Shown here in pieces: positions 36,960 through 44,971 of a stretch of DNA of 64,000 bases. The stretch comes from Pseudochelatococcus lubricantis. GTDB lineage: Bacteria; Pseudomonadota; Alphaproteobacteria; Rhizobiales; Beijerinckiaceae. The stretch is from assembly GCF_042432495.1 (NCBI RefSeq), contig NZ_JBHLXC010000010.1, positions 27,770 to 91,769 of the forward strand, read 5' to 3'. How positions within the stretch are numbered: the stretch's first letter is position 1; each line of letters starts with the position of its first letter. A model generated the notes under the pieces. It did not search any database. It was not told where the DNA came from and saw only the letters and a program-made list of their open reading frames with translations. A program made the position numbers and the translations under genes.

Positions 36960-38801
36960 TCAGCCGCTTTTGGCTTCCTTCTTGCGGAACATGCCGCGCA
37001 GGTTGTCCCACAATTCGATCTTCACACCGTTCCGGTGCATGATGTAGCCCTGCTGAATGACGGAGAGCAGGTTATTCCAGGACCAGTAGATGACGAGGCC
37101 TGCCGGGAACGATGCCAGCATGAACGTGAACAGGATGGGCATCCACGTGAACATCGTTTGCTGGATGGGATCGGGTGGCGCCGGGTTCATCTTCATCTGG
37201 ATGAACATGGTGAAGCCCATGAGCACCGGCCACAGGCCGATTATCAGGAACGGCCCGAGCACCGGCACCTGCGAGGGGTCCCACGGGATGAGGCCGAACA
37301 GCGTGAGGATCGGCAGCGGATCGGGCGCCGAGAGGTCCTTGATCCAGCCGAAGAAGGGCGCCTGCCGCATCTCGATGGTAATGAACAGCACCTTGTAGAG
37401 CGCGAAGAAGACGGGGATCTGCACCAGCATCGGCCAGCAGCCGGCGATGGGGTTGATCTTCTCCTTCTTGTAAAGCTCCATCAGCGCCTGCTGCTGCTTC
37501 GTCCGGTCGTCCTTATAGCGCTCGCGGATGGCGACCATCTCGGGCTGCACGGCCTTCATCTTCGCCATCGACGCATAGGAGCGGTTGGCGAGCGGCAGGA
37601 AGGCGAGCTTCACCAACACCGTGACGATCAGGATCGCGACGCCGAAGTTGCCGACCAGCTTGTAGAAGAAATCGAGCAGCCAGAACATGGGCTTGGTGAT
37701 GAAGTAGAACCAGCCCCAGTCGATCAGCAGGTCGAAGTTCTTGATGCCGAGGTCCTGCTGGTACTTCGAGATCGCCGCCACTTCCTTGGCGCCGGCGAAG
37801 AAATGCACCCGGCTTTCGACGCGGCTGCCCGGCGCGACCTCCTGCCCACCGCCGAGCAGGTCGGCCTGATAGACGGGCTGGTTGTTCGCGCCCGTGCGCA
37901 GGGAGAAGCGGCCCGTGTAGGGCGTGGACTGCGCGGGCACGAGCGCGGTCGCCCAGTATTTGTCGGTTATGCCGAGGAAGCCCCCAGTCACGTTGTCGAA
38001 CACGGCGCCCGTACCGCCGGTGGGCAGCGCGTCCTTCTTGGTGAGGTCGGCGTATTTAATTTCCTGCAGGCCGTGATCGCCGAGAACGCCGATCATGCCT
38101 TCGTGCAGCAGGTAGAAATTCTCGGTGTGCGGCGTGCCACGCCGCGACACCAGCGACCACGGATGCAGCGTGACCGGCGCTGCACCTTTGTTCTCGACGC
38201 TGTCGGTGACGGTGAACATGGCGTCATCGTCAACGGCGATGACGCGCCGGAAAACGAGGCCCTCGCCGTTGTCCCACGTCAGCGTGACCGGCGCAGCGGT
38301 GGTCAGGCGCTCGGCATCCGCCGTCCACATCGTGGCGGGCGAAGGCACCGCCGCAGCGCTGCCGCCCGCCGTCACCCAGCCGAAATCGGCGAAATAGGGG
38401 TGCGGGCTAGCGGCCGGCGACAGAAGCACGATGTTGCGGCTGTGCGGGTCGACTGTCTCATGGTACGCGCGCAGTGATACATCGTCGATGCGCCCGCCGG
38501 TGAGCGCGATCGATCCCGAAATCTTCGGCGTGTCGACGGTGATCCGGTTGCCGCCTGCGACGGCCTGATCGCGCGTCAGCACAGCGGCGGGCGCGCTCGC
38601 TTCCGGAACGCCGCCAGCCGTTGGCTGCGCCGGCGTGGGCACGGCGGCATCGGTCGATTGAGGCTGCTGAGTCGTTTGCTGCTGCGTGGCTTGCTGCGCG
38701 GGCGGCGGCACGACCGGTTCGGCAAAGAAGTACTGCCAGCCGAACAGAATCAGAAACGACAGGGTGATGGCCAGAATCAGATTCTTTTGGTCGCCGCTCA
38801 T
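36960..38801 (-). CDS. yidC: Membrane protein insertase YidC/Oxa1
   Basis: Inserts and folds inner-membrane proteins, alone or with SecYEG. 613 residues: N-terminal anchor (MSGDQKNLILAITLSFLILFG), an Ala/Pro/Gln-rich linker with many Gln and Thr (about 30-80), a periplasmic beta-sandwich domain (to about 355), then the conserved five-helix core (GNFGVAILIVTVLVKLAFLPL; hydrophilic loop KPEMVAIRERYKDD-type sequence; INPIAGCWPMLVQIPVFFALYKVL). The start overlaps the rnpA stop by ATGA. Part of the rpmH-rnpA-yidC operon. Confidence 0.95.
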   Translation of the reverse strand: MSGDQKNLILAITLSFLILFGWQYFFAEPVVPPPAQQATQQQTTQQPQSTDAAVPTPAQPTAGGVPEASAPAAVLTRDQAVAGGNRITVDTPKISGSIALTGGRIDDVSLRAYHETVDPHSRNIVLLSPAASPHPYFADFGWVTAGGSAAAVPSPATMWTADAERLTTAAPVTLTWDNGEGLVFRRVIAVDDDAMFTVTDSVENKGAAPVTLHPWSLVSRRGTPHTENFYLLHEGMIGVLGDHGLQEIKYADLTKKDALPTGGTGAVFDNVTGGFLGITDKYWATALVPAQSTPYTGRFSLRTGANNQPVYQADLLGGGQEVAPGSRVESRVHFFAGAKEVAAISKYQQDLGIKNFDLLIDWGWFYFITKPMFWLLDFFYKLVGNFGVAILIVTVLVKLAFLPLANRSYASMAKMKAVQPEMVAIRERYKDDRTKQQQALMELYKKEKINPIAGCWPMLVQIPVFFALYKVLFITIEMRQAPFFGWIKDLSAPDPLPILTLFGLIPWDPSQVPVLGPFLIIGLWPVLMGFTMFIQMKMNPAPPDPIQQTMFTWMPILFTFMLASFPAGLVIYWSWNNLLSVIQQGYIMHRNGVKIELWDNLRGMFRKKEAKSG

Positions 38802-39322
38802 GAATGATCCGTAGGGTTTCGCTGTATGGTGCCGTGTGGGCGGTCGGTAGCCTTGCCGCGCCTTCTGTGCGAGGGACGGCGGTCTCGGTCCAGAGGATTA
38901 CCCTGTCGCGGCGGCGAGGAAAAGGCCCGTTTGAGATCGGAGGCGATGATGTCCATCGGCGCTGTCAGCAGCTCGCCGCGCCCAACGATCACGAAATCGA
39001 TATCCGCATTCGGCCAGAAGGCCCGCACGTCTTGCAGTGCGGCGCGCAGCCGGCGCCTGATGCGATTCCGCCCCACGGCATTGGCCGTCTTCTTGGTGAC
39101 GGTCAGGCCGAAGCGCGGGCCGCTGACCGGAACGCGCGAACACACCGGCACGGACACACCGGAGTCACCGGGTGCTTCGGAGGAGCGCTCGTGAATCTGC
39201 ACGGTCATGCGGCTGGAATGAACACGGCGACCCGAGGCCGCCGTCAGAAACTCCGCCCGCTTGAGCAAACGCGGCAACCGCGAGGAGCGGCGTCCGGATG
39301 CTGACTGTTCGGTTTCGTTCAT
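38798..39322 (-). CDS. rnpA: Ribonuclease P protein component
   Basis: Protein cofactor of RNase P, helping the RNA subunit process tRNA 5' ends. 174 residues from the ATG at 39322. The start LKRAEFLTAASGRRVHS and the core PRFGLTVTKKTANAVGRNRIRRRLRAALQD contain the RNR signature (GRNRIRRRLR). The C-terminal ~45 residues are basic and poorly conserved, as usual in alphaproteobacteria. The frame continues upstream of 39322 but there it runs through rpmH in another frame. The TGA overlaps the yidC ATG. Confidence 0.93.
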   Translation of the reverse strand: MNETEQSASGRRSSRLPRLLKRAEFLTAASGRRVHSSRMTVQIHERSSEAPGDSGVSVPVCSRVPVSGPRFGLTVTKKTANAVGRNRIRRRLRAALQDVRAFWPNADIDFVIVGRGELLTAPMDIIASDLKRAFSSPPRQGNPLDRDRRPSHRRRGKATDRPHGTIQRNPTDHS

Positions 39323-39408
39323 GACAGCGATCCGGGATTCGGCGCCGTGTGCCTGCCCGATATCCGGCTGGCCCGTCGGAAAGAGGTTAGGCCCGCCGAA
39401 AACCGCTG

Positions 39409-39543
39409 TCAGGCGCTCAGGCGCTTGCGGCCACGCGCGCGGCGCGCAGCGAGAACGGCGCGGCCGCCCTTGGTCGCCAGGCGCGCACGGAAGCCGTGGC
39501 GGCGCTTGCGAACGATCTTGCTCGGTTGATAAGTCCTTTTCAC
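39409..39543 (-). CDS. rpmH: 50S ribosomal protein L34, GTG start
   Basis: 44-residue ribosomal protein at the head of the rpmH-rnpA-yidC operon. The sequence after the initiator is KRTYQPSKIVRKRRHGFRA, and ATKGGRAVLAARRARGRKRL ends it, the standard L34 pattern. The initiator is GTG at 39543; an ATG does not occur in the correct place. rnpA begins 86 nt downstream. Confidence 0.96.
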   Translation of the reverse strand: MKRTYQPSKIVRKRRHGFRARLATKGGRAVLAARRARGRKRLSA

Positions 39544-40007
39544 GGCCCTGAACTCCGGTCGCACGAATAAAACGAAACGCGCGCGACGAGGCCGCTCGCG
39601 CCTTTGACCGCATCGGTCATCCCGACGGCGGTCAGATAATCTGGTGATTTCGGCTGTTGTAAAACAACAAACGGCGCCCACGACAGGCACCGCCATACCG
39701 AAACCGGCTTATGACCGGATTTTTCCCAAAAGTCAACGCCGACTTTGCCGACTGACAGTCGCGGGCGGGCCGCGGGCCGGGTCATGCACGCGCTGCATTG
39801 CTTCGCGGCGGCCGCGCGGGGCCGCCGCGTGGCGTTTCCTTTTGCCCGCCGGCCGTTTGTCGGTTATCACGAACGGGTTACCCCCGGCGGCCGGGCATGC
39901 TGTATCGGGCCATGCATTTGGAGGCGATGGATGAATGGATCATCACCTTTGGACATTCAGGCCGCCAGCGCAAGGCCCGGCGTGCGCACGGGCAGGGGGG
40001 CCGCAGG
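39544..40007. other. Divergent intergenic region rpmH / flavoprotein
   Basis: 464 nt without a supported gene. The rpmH-side half carries the promoter at 39708-39736. The right half (39740-40007) is GC-rich with GC-rich inverted stretches such as GCGGCCGCGCGGGGCCGCCGCG around 39809-39830. No dnaA gene, DnaA box cluster or origin is visible although rpmH often neighbours oriC in other bacteria. Confidence 0.6.
39708..39736 (-). promoter_or_regulatory. Candidate sigma-70 promoter of rpmH-rnpA-yidC
   Basis: Reading the minus strand, TTGACT (39736-39731) is followed by exactly 17 nt and then CATAAG (39713-39708). That gives a near-consensus -35 and a fair -10 about 165 nt before the rpmH start. 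The -35 agrees with the strong TTGACx preference seen in ribosomal-protein promoters of alphaproteobacteria. Confidence 0.55.
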
Positions 40008-41504
40008 ATGACGCATGAACCGCGCCTGCCGGCCCCACCCCCGCCGCGTCCCGCCGAACGTGTGGATATCTGCGTTCTCGGACCCGGCGCTGGCGGAAGG
40101 TTCGTCGCCGTCAAGGCGGCCGAGGCCGGAGCGTCCGTCGTCCACATATCGCCGCCCGGCTGGGAACGGGGTCTGCCCGGCCTTGCCGTGGGCACACGCG
40201 CCTTCATCGAAGCGGCGGCACTCTTTCATGCCCGGACGGCGCTCGCGACTCTCGGCCTGACGCCCGCGGATGCGGATGCCGCCCGCCAGAACCTGCGTCC
40301 GACGGGCGAGGGGCTCGTGCGCCACATGCACGCCGCCGCGGAGGCATTGGCCGGCGGTCTCGCCGACGCACGCCTGCGGGCACTGAGAGTGCGTGTGCTG
40401 TCGGATGTCGCGCGCTTCGAGAACGCGAAGACCCTGCGCGTGGGCGACGAACGTTTCGCCGCCCGCCACTTCGTGCTGGCGCCGGCACTGCAATGGGCCA
40501 TGCCCGCCATTCCCGGCCTCAACGAGATCGACTGCCTGACGCCCGACCGCCCGCTCGTCGCCTCGCGTCCCGTTGAGCGTCTGGCCGTCATCGGCACCAC
40601 GGATGCCGCGCTGGCGCTGGCGCAAGCACACCGGCGGCTCGGCGCGCGGGTGACGTTGCTGCGCGGTGAGGAGCCCGTGGATGCGACTCCCCTGGACGAG
40701 GAAGCCCTGCGCCATGTCCTGATGGGACTCGAACGCGACGGCGTCGCCGTGCGGACGGACCTTGCCGCCGTGCGGATCGAGGCGCATGGGCGCGAGGCGC
40801 TGGTGCATGCCGCGGGCGCCGCCGACACGGAGACCTTCGACGTCAGCCAGGTGCTGGTCGCGCCGCCGACGCGCGCTGTCTTCGGCGATGCCGCGTGGCA
40901 GGAGGCGCAGGTAGCCCTGCGCGACGACGGCGCGCCCGTCCTCGATGCCTTCCAGCGAACCTCCAACCGCCGCATTCAGGCGATCGGCGCCATCGGCGGC
41001 GGCGATCTTTTTTCCGCCACGCTTGAGCGGCAGGCTGATGTGATCATCGATCACGTCCTCTCCGGCCGGAAACTGAGGGCGATGCCGGCCACGCGCCTTC
41101 TTCCGACGTCGCCGGAGGTGGCTGTCGTCGGACTGACCGAGAAGGCCGCACGCGGGGAAGGGGAGATCAGGGTCTTGCGCACGTCCTTCGCCTGGCACCC
41201 CGCCCGCGTCGCGCGGTATCGCGGCAGCGATCCGGTTGCGGGGGAAATCAAGGTGGTCGCGCGGCGCGACGGCCGCATCGCGGGCTGCACGATCATCGGC
41301 GAGGGTGCCGGCGACATCGCGGGCCTGTGGACATTGGCCATCACGCGGGGGCTGAAGCTCGCCGACCTCGCGGACCTCGCGTTTCCGGATTGCAGCCGCC
41401 ACAGCCTGACGCGCCGTGCCACGCGCCTGACGGTTTTCGGCTGGCCGCGTTCGGCCGGCCTGCTGCTGCGCCTCGCGCGTTGGTGGTGGAAGCTGCGCGG
41501 CTGA
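40008..41504 (+). CDS. FAD/NAD(P) oxidoreductase related to dihydrolipoamide dehydrogenase, redox cysteines missing
   Basis: 498 residues with the class I pyridine-nucleotide-disulfide oxidoreductase layout: FAD loop ICVLGPGAGGRFVAVKAAEAG, NAD loop LAVIGTTDAALALAQAHRRLG, FAD-binding AIGAIGGGDLF, and a dimerisation domain ending FPDCSRHSLTRRATRL. Where the family has GGxCLNxGCIPSK, this protein has GLPGLAVGTRAFIEA, so both redox-active cysteines are absent and thiol chemistry is not expected. The second GxGxxG is degraded to GTTDAA. The ATG at 40008 follows GGGGGGCCGCAGG. A histidine kinase starts 9 nt after the stop. Confidence 0.8.
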   Translation: MTHEPRLPAPPPPRPAERVDICVLGPGAGGRFVAVKAAEAGASVVHISPPGWERGLPGLAVGTRAFIEAAALFHARTALATLGLTPADADAARQNLRPTGEGLVRHMHAAAEALAGGLADARLRALRVRVLSDVARFENAKTLRVGDERFAARHFVLAPALQWAMPAIPGLNEIDCLTPDRPLVASRPVERLAVIGTTDAALALAQAHRRLGARVTLLRGEEPVDATPLDEEALRHVLMGLERDGVAVRTDLAAVRIEAHGREALVHAAGAADTETFDVSQVLVAPPTRAVFGDAAWQEAQVALRDDGAPVLDAFQRTSNRRIQAIGAIGGGDLFSATLERQADVIIDHVLSGRKLRAMPATRLLPTSPEVAVVGLTEKAARGEGEIRVLRTSFAWHPARVARYRGSDPVAGEIKVVARRDGRIAGCTIIGEGAGDIAGLWTLAITRGLKLADLADLAFPDCSRHSLTRRATRLTVFGWPRSAGLLLRLARWWWKLRG

Positions 41505-41513
41505 GGCGGGGCC

Positions 41514-43100
41514 ATGGATCGCGCGGCGCGAGCACGACAGACGGCCCGGCCGGGCGAACCGGGGGAGGCCGATTCGGCGCGTGCGTTTGAAGCGACCGCG
41601 GTTGAAGGCGCAGCTCAGCCCCCTCCGGGCCGCGAGAAAGGCGGGATGAGCCTTTCCGTCCGCCTGATGATTCTCACAATGGTATTCGCGCTGTGCGCGC
41701 AGGCGCTCGTTTTCGTGCCGGCGATCACCGCCTTCCGCCGCGCGTGGCTCAACGACCGGCTCTCGGCCGCGCAGATCGCCGCGCTGGTGCTGGAGGCCGC
41801 GCCGGACGCGGCGGTGCCGCCCGCCATCGAGGAACGGCTGCTCAACGGTGTCGGCGTGATGGGCATCGCGCTCAGCGGCGGCGGCGCGCGGCACCTGCTC
41901 TCGAACGACGGGATGCCCACGGAAGTGGCGCGCACGATCGACCTGCGCAACGCCACCTGGACGGAGCTGACGCGGGACGCGCTCGCGGACCTCTTCATCG
42001 GGGACGCGACCGCGATGCGGGTGATCGGCGAGGGCATGGGCGAGATCGCCTTCGTCGAACTCATCATGGACCCGACGCCGCTGCGCCACGCCATGCTGGC
42101 TTTCTCGGTGCGCATCGCCGCCTTGTCGCTGCTGGTGTGGGGCGTGGCGGCGGCGGCGCTCTATATCGCGCTGATGCGCTTCATCGTGCGCCCGGTGCGC
42201 AGGCTGGCGGGGCACATCACGGCCTTCGAGCGCGAGCCGGGCAACCCGGCGCGCATCATCGTGCCGTCCGGCAAGCGCGACGAGATCGGCATGGCGGAAA
42301 GGGCGCTCGAACGGATGGAGCACACGCTTGCCACGGAGCTGCGCCAGCAGCAGCGGCTTGCCGCGCTCGGGCTGGCGGTCGCGAAGATCAGCCACGAACT
42401 GCGCAACATGTTGACGGCCGCCCAGCTCATTTCAGACCGGCTGATGGAAGTCTCCGATCCGCTGGTGGAGCGCTTTGCGCCCCGTCTCATCGCCACCCTC
42501 GACCGGGCGATCGCGTTCTGCGAGGCGGCGCTGGCCTATGGCAAGGTCAAGGAGGCGTTGCCGCAGCGCCGGCGGTTCCGGCTGCGGCCGCTGGTCGAGG
42601 AGCTGCGCGACAGCCTCGGCCTCGGCACGCGCGAGGACATCGGCCTTGTCATCGACATACCCGATTCCCTCGTTCTCGACGCCGATCCGGATCAGTTGTA
42701 CCGGGTTCTGCTCAATCTCGGCCGCAACGCGATGCAGGCGCTCGAACAGGAGATCGCCCGCCCGGGTGCGAACGGCCGCCTGCCGCATGGGCGGGCGCCG
42801 ACGATCGTCATATCCGCGCGCGCGCAGCCATCGGCGGGGCCGAGCAGTGACGCCGCCGCCGGGGTGATGATTCGAATCGCGGACAACGGCCCCGGGCTCG
42901 CACCGCACGCCCGTGAGCGCCTGTTCGAAGCCTTCAGCGGCACGACCCGCTCCGGCGGCTCCGGCCTCGGCCTGCCGATCGCCGCCGAACTGATCCGCCT
43001 GCACGGCGGCACCATCGCGCTGGACACGCAACCGCAGCAGGCGGACAGTGGAGCCTGTTTCGTCATTTCCCTGCCGCCATGGCCGCCGAACGGTGGATAA
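41514..43100 (+). CDS. Two-component sensor histidine kinase with HAMP domain
   Basis: Membrane sensor kinase, up to 528 residues. After a low-complexity leader, two helices (about 46-72 and 200-225) flank a periplasmic region; HAMP (VRPVRRLAGHITAFEREP) follows, then the H-box KISHELRNML with phospho-acceptor His, N-box LNLGRNAMQAL, G1 IADNGPGL and G2 GGSGLGLPIA. A more likely start may be ATG 41646 (MSLSVRLMILT), where the membrane helix begins; AAAGGCGGG precedes it. No response regulator gene is adjacent, so its partner must lie elsewhere. Co-transcribed with the flavoprotein, 9-nt gap. Confidence 0.9.
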   Translation: MDRAARARQTARPGEPGEADSARAFEATAVEGAAQPPPGREKGGMSLSVRLMILTMVFALCAQALVFVPAITAFRRAWLNDRLSAAQIAALVLEAAPDAAVPPAIEERLLNGVGVMGIALSGGGARHLLSNDGMPTEVARTIDLRNATWTELTRDALADLFIGDATAMRVIGEGMGEIAFVELIMDPTPLRHAMLAFSVRIAALSLLVWGVAAAALYIALMRFIVRPVRRLAGHITAFEREPGNPARIIVPSGKRDEIGMAERALERMEHTLATELRQQQRLAALGLAVAKISHELRNMLTAAQLISDRLMEVSDPLVERFAPRLIATLDRAIAFCEAALAYGKVKEALPQRRRFRLRPLVEELRDSLGLGTREDIGLVIDIPDSLVLDADPDQLYRVLLNLGRNAMQALEQEIARPGANGRLPHGRAPTIVISARAQPSAGPSSDAAAGVMIRIADNGPGLAPHARERLFEAFSGTTRSGGSGLGLPIAAELIRLHGGTIALDTQPQQADSGACFVISLPPWPPNGG

Positions 43101-43247
43101 CTGATTTTACCGTTCTATATCAAATTGATAGTGCCATTTTCATGAAGAATTTCACCCTTCGGAACGAAATAGGGCTTGCCAATCGGGAGCGTCACAGATA
43201 CTAACACCCCTCATCGCGCGGTCACAAACAACGCCGCAGCGAACAAT

Positions 43248-43324
43248 GCGCCCGTAGCTCAGCTGGATAGAGCACCAGACTACGAATCTGGGGGTCAGAG
43301 GTTCGAATCCTTTCGGGCGCGCCA
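43248..43324 (+). tRNA. tRNA-Arg (anticodon ACG)
   Basis: A complete cloverleaf is visible: acceptor GCGCCCG pairs with CGGGCGC (43314-43320), D-arm GCTC...GAGC, anticodon stem CCAGA/TCTGG with loop CTACGAA (anticodon ACG), TTCGAAT T-loop, discriminator G at 43321 and an encoded CCA at 43322-43324. It marks the border between core genes and the mobile-element-rich right third of the window. Confidence 0.97.
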
Positions 43325-43372
43325 TTTAACTTCCTGAAATATCAAGCTAAATACCGCCTGCGCAAATGCGGT

Positions 43373-43405
43373 ACCGGCTTAAATTTGCAAATTAAGCCGG
43401 TTTTT
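43373..43405 (+). terminator. Intrinsic terminator downstream of tRNA-Arg
   Basis: ACCGGCTTAA (43373-43382) pairs perfectly with TTAAGCCGGT (43392-43401) around a 9-nt loop, and a run of five T (43401-43405) follows at once. It lies 49 nt after the tRNA 3' end. The sequence TTAAGCCGGT is repeated directly just downstream (43404-43413). Confidence 0.75.
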
Positions 43406-43570
43406 AAGCCGGTGTTGGCTTGCATGCTGATCCTTCGCCCTTGCGGCCGAATGAGCACGACGTTCGGGGATCAGATCGGCGTGAGCTGTCAGGCGAACTG
43501 AGAAACTGCCCCCTGTCGAATCGTAACGGTCCGGTCTGACTGCTCTGGCTCGTGCTGAGAGAGGCGGATA

Positions 43571-43966
43571 GTGTCCACTATCGATGGTGGACAGTATGGT
43601 GCTTGCGTGGCGCGTCGGACGAAGCGGCTTTGGACGGATGATGAGAAGCGGTCGATCTGTTTCCAGACGACTGCGCCTGGCGTTTCGGTTGCCCAAGTGG
43701 CGCGGCGCTACGCGGTGAACGCCAATCTGATCTTCAAATGGCTGCGCGATGCCCGTTATGCACCGGATCCGGCGGCGGTTCCGCCCCCCTTGGAAGAGGC
43801 GCGCTTTTTTCCGGCGGAGATCGTCGCGGAAGCGCAGGCACCGGTGGCAGCGCCCGTCGCTGAGAGCCACCTCGAGATCGAACTGGCTGGCGGCCACCGG
43901 ATGCGGATCAGCGGCAGCTATGATCCGGAAGCCTTGGCGCGACTGATCCGGGGGCTGACGGCGTGA
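43571..43966 (+). CDS. tnpA: IS66 accessory protein TnpA
   Basis: 131 residues (or about 119 from the GTG at 43607). The N-terminus RTKRLWTDDEKRSICFQTTAPGVSVAQVARRYAVNANLIFKWLRD is the helix-turn-helix domain of IS66 orf1 proteins. The C-terminal part ends in LEIELAGGHRMRISGSYDPEALARLIRGL, also family-typical. It looks intact but the element's other genes are broken, so it probably has no transposition role now. Confidence 0.85.
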   Translation: MSTIDGGQYGACVARRTKRLWTDDEKRSICFQTTAPGVSVAQVARRYAVNANLIFKWLRDARYAPDPAAVPPPLEEARFFPAEIVAEAQAPVAAPVAESHLEIELAGGHRMRISGSYDPEALARLIRGLTA

Positions 43967-44244
43967 TCCCGGTACCAGTCAATACGCGGGTCTGGCTGGC
44001 GGCCGGGGTCACGGACATGCGCAAGGGCTTTGCGGCGCAGCAGGCGCGGTTGAAGTTGCCGGACATCGAGGAGAAGGACAAACCCAAACGCCGTCCGATC
44101 CCAGACCACATTCCCCGGATGGAGGTGGAACTGACGCCATCGGCCGCCATGTCCTGTCGGCCGAGGCCATCTTTGCCGACGACACGCCGGTCGGCATGCT
44201 CGCCCCGGCACCGGCAAGACCCAGATGGCCCGGCTCTGGATTGA
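43963..44244 (+). pseudogene. tnpB N-terminus fused by deletion to tnpC fragment
   Basis: The first 25 codons (MIPVPVNTRVWLAAGVTDMR...) are the start of IS66 TnpB, overlapping the tnpA stop as normal (ATGA-like overlap). From about 44038 the frame continues as TnpC (KPKRRPIPDHIPRMEVELTP) and then loses similarity near 44138. A deletion has therefore removed most of tnpB and the beginning of tnpC. Confidence 0.8.
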
Positions 44245-44953
44245 CGCCCGCGACGAACGCCCATGGAGCAGTGATGCGCCTCCGGCGGCCTGGTATCGGT
44301 TCTCGGGTGACCACAAGGGCCAGCACCCGAAGGATCATCTCGCCCGCTTCCACGGCTGGATGCGTGCCGATGGCTATGCCGGGTTCGAGGATCTCTACCG
44401 CTCGGCTGCTATCCGCGAGGTCGCCTGCATGGCCCATGTCCGGCGCAAGTTCGTGGACATCCACCGGTTGCAAGGCTCCCCCATCGCCGAAGAGGCCATC
44501 GGCCGGATCGCCCAGCTATATGCCATCGAAAAGGAAGCTCGAGGGCCGCCACCTGATCGTCGCGCAGAGCTGCGAAAGACCCATGCCGCCCCTGTCTTCG
44601 ATGATCTCGAGGCTTGGCTGGCCACGCAACTCACCACAATCTCGGGCAAATCCCCACGCGCGGCGGCCATCCGCTATGCCCTGGCCCGAATGGAACGCCT
44701 GCGCCCTTACCTCGACCACGGCATCCTTGAACTCGACAATAACGCTGCCGAACGCGGCATGCGTGCCATCGCCCTCGGGCGAAAGAACTGCCTCTTCCTC
44801 GGCTCCGAGGCGGGCGGCAAGGCCGCGGCAATCGCCTAAACCCTGATCGAAACGGCCAAGCTCAATGCCGTCGACCCACACCCCTGGCTCGCCGACACTC
44901 TCGCCCGCATACCGGACTGCAAGATCACAAAGGTCGATGAGATCCTGCCCTGA
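44139..44953 (+). pseudogene. tnpC transposase remnant (IS66), frameshifted and with a nonsense codon
   Basis: The DDE transposase resumes at about 44139 (GRHVLSAEAIFADDTPVGMLAP), missing the zinc-ribbon middle. One C is lost near 44205: the reading must shift to continue GTGKTQMARLWIDARDERPW. The frame then runs through the catalytic domain (DHLARFHGWMRADGYAGFEDL; ILELDNNAAERGMRAIALGRKN). At 44837-44839 TAA replaces the expected Tyr codon (IA-stop-TLIETAKLNAVDPHPW), and the natural end is TGA at 44951-44953. Confidence 0.85.
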
Positions 44954-44971
44954 AAGTGGAATGGGTAGCGG

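Larger units (their letters stand above)
43571..44953 (+). mobile_element. Decayed IS66-family insertion sequence
   Basis: The remains of a three-gene IS66 element: an intact-looking tnpA, a tnpB cut after 25 codons and joined to tnpC, and a tnpC with deletions, a frameshift and a nonsense codon. A palindrome GTCCAC-TATCGATG-GTGGAC occurs at the left edge (43572-43591). I could not identify matching terminal inverted repeats or a target duplication, so the outer limits are those of the coding remains. Confidence 0.85.

Noticed and set aside
39544..40007. Replication origin next to rpmH
   Set aside because: No dnaA gene and no cluster of DnaA boxes are visible.
43301..43324. tRNA 3' end as a proven attachment site
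   Set aside because: No second copy of the tRNA end and no tyrosine integrase are in the window.
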